From an uncultured Oscillospiraceae bacterium (lineage in GTDB: Bacteria; Bacillota; Clostridia; Oscillospirales; Acutalibacteraceae), in assembly GCA_910588935.1 (NCBI GenBank), contig CAJUSM010000077.1, positions 1-9,838 of the forward strand: DNA of 9,838 bases. The letters run 5' to 3'. The translations under genes were made by a program, and so were the position numbers. This document shows, piece by piece, positions 1 through 6,120 of this stretch. The notes beneath the pieces are model-generated. The model saw only the letters and a list, made by a program, of their open reading frames with translations. It made no database searches and was not told the origin of the DNA. The number at the start of each line of letters is the position of its first letter. Position 1 is the stretch's first letter.

Positions 1-2
1 AA

Positions 3-1292
3 AACTACAAAATTTCTTCGGCCTTTTCTTACAATTTCATATTGGCGTTGACAGCCGCCGCCACAGCCTTTATCATGAGCAAGGCCATGAAGATATATAA
101 CCAGGTATTCCATCGTTACGACGACCTGAACGCCAGCGTTCAGGAAAATATCTCGGCCATCCGGGTGGTGAAAGCCTTTGTTCGTGAGGACTACGAGAAC
201 GAAAAATTCACTAAGGCGGTGGCAAACCTCTACGAGCTTTTTGTCCGGGCGGAGAAGTTGGAGGCGCTGAATATGCCTGTGATGATGTTCATTGTCTATG
301 GCTGTATCATTGCCATATCATGGTTCGGGGCCCGTTTCATCGTGGCTGGGAGCATGACCACCGGCAACCTGACCTCCCTGTTCTCCTATGTGATGACCGC
401 CTTTTCGTCCTTGATGATGCTCTCAATGATCTTCGTCATGATGACCATGAGCGCCGCCAGCGGCAGACGCATTGCCGAGGTGTTCATGGAGCGGCCCAGC
501 ATTACAAACCCTGCGAGCACGGTCGATGCCGTAAAGGACGGAAGCCTTGACTTCGACCATGTCAGCTTCTCCTACCGCCAGGGGAGCGGTGAGAAGACCC
601 TCAGCAATATTGACCTGCATATCAAATCTGGAGAGACCATCGGCATCATCGGCGGCACCGGCTGCGGCAAATCCAGCCTGGTCAGCCTTATCAGCCGCCT
701 TTATGATGTAGACTCCGGCTCGGTCAGGGTGGGCGGCGAGGACGTCCGCAACTATGATTTAGAGACGCTCCGCAATCAGGTGGCGGTGGTCTTGCAGAAG
801 AACGTGCTGTTCTCCGGCACGGTGATGGGCAATCTCTGCTGGGGAAAGGCCGAGGGCTATATGGACGAGTACCGGAATGCCTGTCGCATGGCTTGTGCCG
901 ATGAGTTTGTGGAACGTCTGCCGGAGGGCTATGAGTCCTGGGTAGAGCGGGGCGGGGCCAACTTCTCCGGCGGACAGAAGCAGCGGCTCTGTATTGCCAG
1001 GGCCTTGTTAAAACATCCCAAGGTCTTGATTCTGGATGATTCCACCAGCGCCGTGGATACGGCTACAGATGACAAAATTCGGGATGCCCTGCAAACGGTA
1101 ATCCCCGGAACCACCAAGCTCATCATTGCCCAGCGCATCTCCAGCGTTCAGGAAGCTGACCGTATCCTGGTGCTGGACAATGGTAGGATCAGCGGCTTTG
1201 ACACCCACGAGAATCTGCTGAAAACCAACAGCATTTATCAGGAAATTTACGAAGTCCAAACGAAAGGCGGCGGTGATTTTGACAACCAATAA
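3..1292 (+). CDS. Heterodimeric ABC exporter, subunit A (degenerate-site half), 5' partial
   Basis: ATP-driven membrane exporter half, with the C-terminal part of the transmembrane domain followed by a complete nucleotide-binding domain. The frame is open from base 3 to TAA 1290-1292, so the true start lies upstream; the TTG at 42 falls inside the membrane domain and is not a credible start. The family coupling segment VQENISAIRVVKAF is near the left edge and further hydrophobic segments follow. Walker A GGTGCGKS is at 651-674, the signature FSGGQKQR begins at 963, and Walker B LILDD ends at 1040. Asp (1038-1040) stands where the catalytic Glu is expected, and the switch His is Gln (IIAQR, Gln at 1131-1133). 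In known heterodimeric exporters such as TM287/288 this marks the subunit with the degenerate ATP site. The 3' end overlaps the next gene by 20 bases, indicating coupled translation with its partner. The substrate cannot be told from sequence; drug or peptide export are the usual roles. Confidence 0.93.
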   Translation, partial: NYKISSAFSYNFILALTAAATAFIMSKAMKIYNQVFHRYDDLNASVQENISAIRVVKAFVREDYENEKFTKAVANLYELFVRAEKLEALNMPVMMFIVYGCIIAISWFGARFIVAGSMTTGNLTSLFSYVMTAFSSLMMLSMIFVMMTMSAASGRRIAEVFMERPSITNPASTVDAVKDGSLDFDHVSFSYRQGSGEKTLSNIDLHIKSGETIGIIGGTGCGKSSLVSLISRLYDVDSGSVRVGGEDVRNYDLETLRNQVAVVLQKNVLFSGTVMGNLCWGKAEGYMDEYRNACRMACADEFVERLPEGYESWVERGGANFSGGQKQRLCIARALLKHPKVLILDDSTSAVDTATDDKIRDALQTVIPGTTKLIIAQRISSVQEADRILVLDNGRISGFDTHENLLKTNSIYQEIYEVQTKGGGDFDNQ

Positions 1293-3162
1293 GCGAGAAA
1301 AAATGAAAAATCTAATGCCCCTCATGGGGCGGGTGATGGGGGTCATGCTCCAGGAATACAGGGGCCAGTTTTGCTTGGTGGTTGCGCTGATACTGATTGC
1401 CGCTTTCGCTACTTTAAGGGGCACGATGTTCATGCGTGATCTGGTAGACCAGTACATAAAGCCGCTGATAGGACAGCCGGCACCGGACTTCATCCCATTG
1501 GCCCAAGCATTGCTGAGGCTTGCCCTGGTCTACCTTGTAGGGCTGCTCTCCTCCTATGGCTATAACCTGCTGATGGCGGTGATAAGCTAGGGGACGCTGA
1601 AGAAAATTAGGATACAGATTTTCTCCAAAATGGAGTCACTGCCCATCAAGTACTTTGACACCACACCCCATGGGGACATTATGTCAGTATACACCAACGA
1701 TGTGGACACCCTCCGTCAGCTTATCGGGCAGACCATCCCACAGCTGGTCAACTCCTCCGTCACTATTGTCATCACTTTCATCAGCATGGTGTGCCTCAAT
1801 ATCCCGCTAACCGTTCTGAGTCTGTGCATGGTGGCAGTCATGCTCCTTGCGGCCTCCAAGCTGGGCGGCAGGTCTGCCGTTCATTTTGCCCGGCAGCAGA
1901 GCAGCTTGGGCAAGGTCAACGCCTACATCGAGGAGATGATGGAGGGGCAGAAGGTGGTCAAGGTTTTCTGCCATGAGCGGGAGAATATCCAGGACTTCCG
2001 GGCAATCAACCAGGAGCTGAGAGAGAGCACGGAAAACGCGAATAAAATCGCCAATATCCTCATGCCGGTGAACGGCAACCTGGGGAATATCAGCTATGTG
2101 CTTTGCGCTGTGCTGGGAGCGGTTCTGGCTCTGAACGGCATGGGCAACCTGACCCTTGGCACCTTGGTCTCCTATCTTAACCTGAACCGGAACTTTACCC
2201 AGCCGGTCACCCAGGTGAGCCAGCAACTTAATAATATTGTGATGGCTATGGCCGGGGCCCAGCGGGTCTTTCGGCTGCTGGACCAGCAGCCGGAAACGGA
2301 CGACGGTTATGTGGAGCTGGTCAATGCTGTAGAGAAACCGGACGGCACGTTGACGGAAACGCCTCAGAGAACAGGGCTTTGGGCCTGGCGTCACCCCCAT
2401 CAGGCGGACGGCACCGTGACCTATACAAAGCTGGACGGCGACATTGTTTTTGACGATGTGGATTTCGGTTACAACGATGAAAAAATCGTCCTGCACAATA
2501 TCAAGCTCTTTGCCACGCCTGGACAGAAGATCGCCTTTGTGGGCAGTACCGGCGCGGGAAAGACCACCATCACCAATCTGATCAACCGCTTCTACGACAT
2601 CCAGGACGGCAAGATCCGTTATGACGGCATTAATGTCAACAAAATCCGGAAGGCGGACCTCCGGCGTTCCCTAGGCATCGTCTTGCAGGACACCCACCTG
2701 TTCACTGGCACGGTGATGGAGAATATCCGCTACGGGTGGCTGGAGGCCACCGATGAGGAGTGTATCGCCGCCGCAAGGCTGGCTAACGCCGATGGCTTTA
2801 TCCGGAGGCTTCCGGACGGCTACCAGACATTGCTCACTGGCGACGGGGCCAATTTGAGCCAAGGCCAGCGGCAGCTCCTTGCCATTGCCCGGGCCGCTGT
2901 TGCCGACCCGCCTGTCCTGATTCTGGACGAGGCCACGTCCTCTATCGACACCCGCACGGAGCGGTTGGTGCAAGAGGGCATGGACCGGCTGATGAAGGGC
3001 CGTACCACCTTTGTCATTGCGCATCGCCTTTCTACGGTTCGGAACTCCGACTGTATCATGGTTCTGGAACAGGGCCGGATCATTGAGCGGGGGACCCACG
3101 ACCAGCTAATTGAGGAAAAGGGCCGATATTACCAGCTTTACACAGGCAACGCCATTGCCTGA
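1273..3162 (+). pseudogene. Heterodimeric ABC exporter, subunit B (catalytic half), interrupted by an amber codon
   Basis: Partner half-transporter, membrane domain then ATPase domain. It reads as 629 codons in one frame from GTG 1273 to TGA, except for TAG at 1588-1590 (codon 106). The frame continues directly after the TAG with the conserved GTLKKIR and MESLPIKYFDT segments, so there is no frameshift; relatives usually read V-S-Q-G-T-L there, making CAG to TAG the simplest explanation. Read through, Walker A GSTGAGKT is codons 424-431, signature LSQGQ is 528-532, Walker B LILDE has its catalytic Glu at 553, and the switch His (IAHR) is 584: a canonical ATPase site complementing the degenerate one in subunit A. 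The GTG start has a G-rich AAGGCGG stretch upstream; ATG 1303 is an alternative. ATG 1630, after the stop, lacks a good ribosome binding site and would omit the first membrane helices. Unless the codon is suppressed or is a sequencing error, the exporter is inactive. Confidence 0.88.
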
Positions 3163-3178
3163 ACCAGTCACATTCGTT

Positions 3179-3184
3179 AGGAGG
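3179..3184 (+). promoter_or_regulatory. Strong ribosome binding site of the MATE gene
   Basis: AGGAGG lies 8 bases before the ATG at 3193, in the 30-base gap after the ABC stop codon. I see no promoter or terminator in that gap, so the MATE gene is probably read from the same transcript as the two ABC genes. Confidence 0.85.
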
Positions 3185-3192
3185 AATTTGAA

Positions 3193-4572
3193 ATGAACGA
3201 ACAAGTTGCCGCCAACCCGCTGGGAACCGAGCGGGTTGGGAAATTGATGATCCGCTACGCCATTCCCAGCATTATCTCCATTGTGGTCAACTCTCTCTAC
3301 AACATGGTAGACCAGATCTTCATTGGACAGGGCGTTGGATATCTGGGCAACGCCGCCACCAATATCATTCTACCGCTTACCTCTATTTTGCTGGCCCTGG
3401 GCATGATGATCGGTGACGGAACAGCGTCTTACATGAGCCTGAACTTGGGCAAGGGGGATAGGAAAGAGGCGGCATATGGTGTGGGCAACGCCGTCACCCT
3501 GACGGTGGGGATCAGTATAATCCTGCTGATTCTATTCGAGATTTTTCTGGAGCCTGCCTGCCAGCTGTTCGGCGCAACGGAAGGGAACCTGCCCTATGCT
3601 CTGGAATACGGGAGCATTATTGTGTTGGGTTTCCCTTTTGCCATGATCGACGGCGCTTTCGGCAGCATCATCCGGGCGGACGGCCGGCCAAAGGTGAGTA
3701 TGATCGGCCTGCTGATTGGCTGTATCACCAACATGATCCTCGACCCCATTTTTATCTTTGTGTGTCATTGGGGTGTCAAGGGCGCGGCCTGGGCCACCAT
3801 CATCGGGCAGATTTTAAACGCGGTCTATTTCGTTGTGTGTATGCTTCGCTTTAAAACCATCGAAATAAAAAAGCAGCACATGAGCCCGAAGTGGAGCGTC
3901 ATCAAACGGATTTTGACCCTTGGCACATCAAGCTTTATCTCCCAGGCGGCGGCTGTCTTTGTGATCGCGGTGATGAATAACTCCTTGGCAAAGTACGGCG
4001 CTCTCTCAAAGTATGGTGCTGATATCCCCCAAGCGGCCCTGGGCATCACCATGAAGGTGAGCCAGCTCATCACCGGTATTGCCCTTGGTATCGCTACCGG
4101 CATCCAGCCTATTTTCGGCTTTAACTACGGCAGCGGCCAGTATGGCCGGGTGAAGAAAACCTACAAGCTGGCACTAACAAGCTGCACTTTGATTCTGGTG
4201 GTGGCTTTCTTCATCTTCCAATTCTGTCCAGAGTACATCATTAACCTGTTCGGGCAGGAGTCGGAGCTTTATATGGAATTTGCGGTGAAGTGTTTCCGGG
4301 TGTATCTGCTGGCTTGCTTTCTGATCGGCGCTGGCGCTGTGACTGGCATTTTCTTCCAGGCTATCGGAAAGCCTGTTCCCGCCGCGCTGCTCTCTCTGTC
4401 CCGGCAGATCATTTTCCTGATTCCCGCCATGCTGCTCTTTGGATACCTATGGGGCGTGGAGGGCATCCTGTGGGCCGGTCCTGTTGGCGATGGATTGTCC
4501 GGTGTGATTTCTCTGATTACATTAGGCGTTTCCTGGAAAAAGATTTTCAGCAAAGAGGTGGCGGAAAAATGA
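3193..4572 (+). CDS. MATE family multidrug efflux transporter
   Basis: Integral membrane antiporter of the multidrug and toxic compound extrusion family, which uses a Na+ or H+ gradient to expel cationic compounds. It has 459 residues, the usual family length, with about twelve hydrophobic segments in two related halves. The N-terminal pattern is characteristic: IPSIISIVVNSLYNMVDQIFIGQ, with Asn33 and Asp40 in the first helix where MepA/NorM-like proteins have conserved polar residues. The second half shows a GIATGIQPIFGFNYGSG stretch typical of the family. ATG 3193 is chosen for the AGGAGG 8 bases upstream. It follows two ABC exporter genes on the same strand, suggesting an efflux operon, and its TGA overlaps the ATG of a following broken gene. 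The reading frame is intact with no obvious defect. The substrate is not predictable. Confidence 0.94.
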   Translation: MNEQVAANPLGTERVGKLMIRYAIPSIISIVVNSLYNMVDQIFIGQGVGYLGNAATNIILPLTSILLALGMMIGDGTASYMSLNLGKGDRKEAAYGVGNAVTLTVGISIILLILFEIFLEPACQLFGATEGNLPYALEYGSIIVLGFPFAMIDGAFGSIIRADGRPKVSMIGLLIGCITNMILDPIFIFVCHWGVKGAAWATIIGQILNAVYFVVCMLRFKTIEIKKQHMSPKWSVIKRILTLGTSSFISQAAAVFVIAVMNNSLAKYGALSKYGADIPQAALGITMKVSQLITGIALGIATGIQPIFGFNYGSGQYGRVKKTYKLALTSCTLILVVAFFIFQFCPEYIINLFGQESELYMEFAVKCFRVYLLACFLIGAGAVTGIFFQAIGKPVPAALLSLSRQIIFLIPAMLLFGYLWGVEGILWAGPVGDGLSGVISLITLGVSWKKIFSKEVAEK

Positions 4573-4640
4573 AAAATGTGTCATTACTATAGACCGTCAC
4601 TATGGCAGCGAAGGCCATACCATCGGGAAAACCATGTGTG
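4569..4640 (+). pseudogene. N-terminal remnant of a cytidylate-kinase-like (P-loop) gene
   Basis: An ATG at 4569 overlaps the MATE stop codon (ATGA), the usual sign of translational coupling. The frame reads MKNVSLL and hits TAG at 4590. Shifting frame near 4584-4586, equivalent to one missing base, restores TIDRHYGSEGHTIGKTM, which resembles the N-terminus and P-loop of the cytidylate-kinase-like family (family pattern roughly I-R-x-x-G-S-G-G-x-x-I-G-K). The resemblance ends near 4640, where sequence of another character begins, so the ~200-residue kinase is essentially lost. In this family the P-loop binds a nucleotide; the cellular role is unclear. The assignment rests on about 18 residues remembered from the family, so it is moderate. 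Confidence 0.55.
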
Positions 4641-4790
4641 GGGGGATACTCCTCCGCTAGCAGCCTGTTCACCAGCATTTCATTGCGGGGCGACTCGGCC
4701 GTATAACGCCGATCAAAGGGGCAATATGGCCCTGCCGGATCAGATCAACTCCGGCAGTAGAAGTGGCAAAGGCCATCAGCTCGACAATAG
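4641..4790 (+). other. Decayed, unassigned stretch between the kinase remnant and the IS3 remnant
   Basis: About 150 bases without an intact gene. On the + strand the stretch ending around 4756 reads PDQINSG, and after a one-base shift VEVAKAISSTIV. This loosely resembles the C-terminal part of cytidylate-kinase-like proteins (often ending C-I-N-S-G/S followed by a helix), so it may be the other end of the same broken gene after an internal deletion. The - strand is also partly open (RRYTAESPRNEMLVNRLL), which I do not recognise. Neither reading is firm. Confidence 0.25.
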
Positions 4791-4887
4791 TGTCCATCAC
4801 CACAAAAAGTGACGGCAAAACACTTTTGGTTTGACGAGGATATCCTCTCCTCCATGCTTGAATCGTTCGGCATCAGGCGATTCGCAA

Positions 4888-5140
4888 TTAATGCACAAGT
4901 TCGGATTTCAAACACCTGAAGATATTTTCCGCATCAGCATTATCATATGGATCTCCTTTTCGAGACATGCCCTGATGAAACCCGACCTCCTCCAGCCGAC
5001 ATCTGCAAGCGGCAACGGTATATTGTACGCCACGTTCACTGTGGAAAATCAGTCCCGCCAGTGGACACTCCCGGCGTATAGCGGTGTCCAGGGGTTCAGA
5101 GTAAGTTGCGTGTCGATGCGCTCAGAAAACGCGTAGCCCA
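4888..5140 (-). pseudogene. IS3-family transposase OrfB, C-terminal remnant (DDE domain)
   Basis: The DDE recombinase part of the transposase, which cuts and joins IS ends as an OrfA-OrfB frameshift fusion. From high to low coordinate it reads KIVGYAFSERIDTQLTLN, then after a one-base shift at the CCCC run near 5090 LDTAIRRECPLAGLIFHSE, and later GMSRKGDPYDNADAENIF, ending LKSELVH-stop at 4888. The second catalytic motif is normally H-S-D-x-G-x-Q-Y; here it is HSERGVQY, so the Asp is replaced by Glu. The final catalytic Glu in the DNADAENIF segment is present. The N-terminal half including the first Asp is missing, and so is the usual C-terminal ~50 residues unless a frameshift hides part of it. 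Clearly non-functional. Confidence 0.85.
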
Positions 5141-5340
5141 CGATTTTTGTCCTTTTTTGCCTCCCGGTTCTGCCGGCCCGCCTGTCCGGGGGACGGGGCG
5201 CCCGCTGCTTTCAGCCCGTTGCGCAGTGTGTCGAGGCAGATTCCAAGCTCTGCCGCGACTTCCTTGCTGGGGCGTCTCCGCTCTGTTATCAGGCGGATTA
5301 CCCCTTCTTTGAATTTTTCATCGTATCGCGGTGCGCGATC
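5122..5340 (-). pseudogene. IS3-family OrfA, N-terminal helix-turn-helix remnant
   Basis: OrfA normally supplies the DNA-binding N-terminus of the IS3 transposase. Here APRYDEKFKEGVIRLITE and RPSKEVAAELGICLDTLRN match the IS3/IS911-type helix-turn-helix. After QNREAKK the frame runs straight into the deletion junction and ends at TGA 5122-5124, losing the leucine-zipper part and the frameshift site. An AGGAGG (complement of 5365-5370) lies upstream, but no ATG, GTG or TTG follows it in this frame; a start codon near 5334-5340 seems to have been mutated. If translated from a non-standard start it would be a bare DNA-binding domain that could bind IS ends; that is inference. Confidence 0.8.
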
Positions 5341-5379
5341 CCTTTTTTCTTTCCCTTCTTTTTTCCTCCTGTTCTTTCC

Positions 5380-5408
5380 ATTATAACGAATGCTTTTCTG
5401 TCTTTCAA
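5380..5408 (-). promoter_or_regulatory. Near-consensus sigma-A promoter of the IS3 remnant
   Basis: On the - strand TTGAAA (5408-5403), exactly 17 bases, then TATAAT (5385-5380). It sits just inside the proposed IS end and points into the orfA remnant, with AGGAGG 10-15 bases further on. It survives intact although the genes it serves are broken, so it could still drive transcription towards the MATE gene in antisense orientation. Confidence 0.75.
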
Positions 5409-5423
5409 GATGGGATGGTGACA

Positions 5424-5774
5424 AGGTTTTGCCGGAAATGCAGAGTTAAAAGAAACTCAAGAGCGAAAAGGGGCATACAAGGTGTCAAAAAGGGGATTTG
5501 TCCTGTTATTGAAATTGGACAAGTGATTCGAATTGTATCATTTTTTTACAAAAGTGGCATCTTTTAAGCATGGTAAAGTCAAATGGATCACAGATTATCA
5601 TCAAAATCCTAAAAGGGCTGGAAGTATAATCGGTGATCTCTATTTCCCTTTGCCTTTCTGTAATGAGTCGACAGTTATTATTCCTTTTTCCAATATAGAG
5701 GATGATTTCCTTTTTGTGCCGTCTCTTATATCTCTTGGTAGCCCGGGAACACTGCCTATTATAGAAGACAGTCC
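5424..5774. other. Gene-free, AT-rich stretch
   Basis: About 350 bases in which I support no gene. Both strands have short open frames (for example + strand 5533-5778, no ribosome binding site, TTG start) that match nothing I know. One small inverted repeat is visible: TTGTCC at 5498-5503 against GGACAA at 5517-5522, 13-base loop, without a T-run. The base composition is more AT-rich than that of the efflux genes. It is probably eroded intergenic DNA next to the insertion sequence. Confidence 0.5.
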
Positions 5775-5803
5775 TTGACAAATATCCCGTAAAGTAATAA
5801 AGT
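5775..5803 (+). promoter_or_regulatory. Promoter of the mgtE leader transcript
   Basis: Perfect TTGACA at 5775-5780, 17-base spacer, TAAAGT at 5798-5803 (4 of 6 matches to TATAAT). It predicts transcription from about 5810, giving a leader of some 300 nt before mgtE. A good -35, correct spacing and a long structured leader support each other. Confidence 0.6.
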
Positions 5804-5857
5804 AATAGTGGAACTACACTCCATGAGAACCTAAACATCAAAAGAGAGGTGAGCAAA

Positions 5858-5983
5858 GTGAACGTTCCTCGAAGTAGCGACAGCGCGGAACCCCGAGAAC
5901 GAAAGCTTGGCCTGCTTTGCTCGTCTCATTTGCCCAAAGCGGGCCGGCTGGAGATTTCGAGCCTGCTCTGTTGTCGATCTTAG
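5858..5983 (+). CDS. Possible 41-codon leader ORF within the mgtE leader
   Basis: GTG at 5858 runs open to TAG at 5981-5983. GAGGTG at 5846-5851 is 6 bases upstream, a good Shine-Dalgarno position. The product would be basic, start MNVPRSSDSAEPRER, and contain three Cys near its end; I recognise no family or membrane segment. The ORF covers the first large helices of the leader, so its translation would unfold them, as in leader-peptide attenuators. Against it, the opposite strand is also open over the same bases, which fits a stop-poor structured RNA rather than a gene. Confidence 0.3.
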   Translation: MNVPRSSDSAEPRERKLGLLCSSHLPKAGRLEISSLLCCRS

Positions 5984-6074
5984 AAGTTGAACTATGCGAT
6001 AGAGCAATGGTGCTTTCTCCTGCCTTTTCTGGGAGAAAGCGCGGTTAGCTGGGTTTATGCCTAGCCCTCCGCGC

Positions 6075-6116
6075 TGTGTACTTCTTTGAAGTTGAAAAAA
6101 ACAAAGGAGGTACACA
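6075..6116 (+). promoter_or_regulatory. Hairpin sequestering the mgtE ribosome binding site
   Basis: TGTGTAC (6075-6081) pairs perfectly with GTACACA (6110-6116), and CTTTG (6084-6088) with CAAAG (6102-6106), leaving loop 6089-6101. The Shine-Dalgarno AAGGAGG (6104-6110) lies wholly in the 3' arm and the start codon follows immediately. This is the typical output of a translational riboswitch: folded means mgtE off, opened means on. No T-run follows, so transcription termination is not the mechanism here. Confidence 0.7.
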
Positions 6117-6120
6117 ATGT

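Larger units (their letters stand above)
4791..5423 (-). mobile_element. Internally deleted IS3-family insertion sequence
   Basis: Contains the N-terminal part of an IS3-type OrfA (5122-5340) joined directly to the C-terminal catalytic part of OrfB (4888-5140), both on the - strand. The junction lies in A-rich sequence around 5139-5150. A full IS3-family element is 1.2-1.5 kb, so roughly half has gone. The proposed outer end is 5423: read on the - strand, 5423 to 5399 starts TGTCACCATCCC and ends AAAGACA, similar in layout to IS3 terminal repeats. The other end at 4791 (TGTCCATCACC) is a weaker guess with only partial similarity, and no target duplication is evident. The element cannot transpose by itself. 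Confidence 0.7.
5810..6116 (+). ncRNA. Long structured 5' leader of mgtE (candidate riboswitch or cis-regulatory RNA)
   Basis: Pairings visible by eye, in order: GAGCAAAG 5851-5858 with CTTTGCTC 5915-5922; inside it CGTTCCTCG 5863-5871 with CGAGAACG 5894-5901 (one bulged C); GCGGGC 5939-5944 with GCCTGC 5961-5966; GCTCT 5965-5969 possibly with AGAGC 6001-6005; GCTTTCTCC 6012-6020 with GGAGAAAGC 6032-6040; AGCGCGG 6038-6044 with CCGCGCT 6069-6075, enclosing GCTGGG 6048-6053 with CCTAGC 6060-6065; finally the hairpin hiding the mgtE ribosome binding site. Mg2+ transporter genes in Firmicutes are often controlled by the M-box, but apart from an AGGTGAG-like string I do not find that consensus. 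The RNA class is therefore unassigned. Control of mgtE by Mg2+ or another ligand is inference from position. Confidence 0.6.

Noticed and set aside
1630..3162. Separate shorter ABC transporter gene starting at ATG 1630
   Set aside because: It has no ribosome binding site and lacks the first membrane helices; the same frame continues upstream through the TAG with conserved family sequence, so it is one interrupted gene.
5498..5522. TTGTCC/GGACAA inverted repeat as a terminator
   Set aside because: Only six base pairs with a 13-base loop and no following T-run.
5533..5778. 81-codon open frame on the + strand before the mgtE promoter
   Set aside because: TTG start without a ribosome binding site, no recognisable family, and it runs into the promoter -35 region.
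5840..6000. M-box (ykoK) magnesium riboswitch
   Set aside because: The location is right and AGGTGAG is present, but the rest of the consensus (GCTCC after it, the GCTGCTGCCC block) is not found. I list the leader as unassigned rather than naming it M-box.
5831..6115. 94-codon open frame on the - strand over the mgtE leader
   Set aside because: It has no ribosome binding site, begins inside the mgtE Shine-Dalgarno hairpin and mirrors the structured leader; it is most likely a by-product of a stop-poor structured RNA.
6076..6120. N-terminal extension of MgtE from GTG 6076
   Set aside because: The strong AAGGAGG at 6104-6110 would lie inside the coding region and no site precedes 6076; known MgtE proteins match the shorter start.
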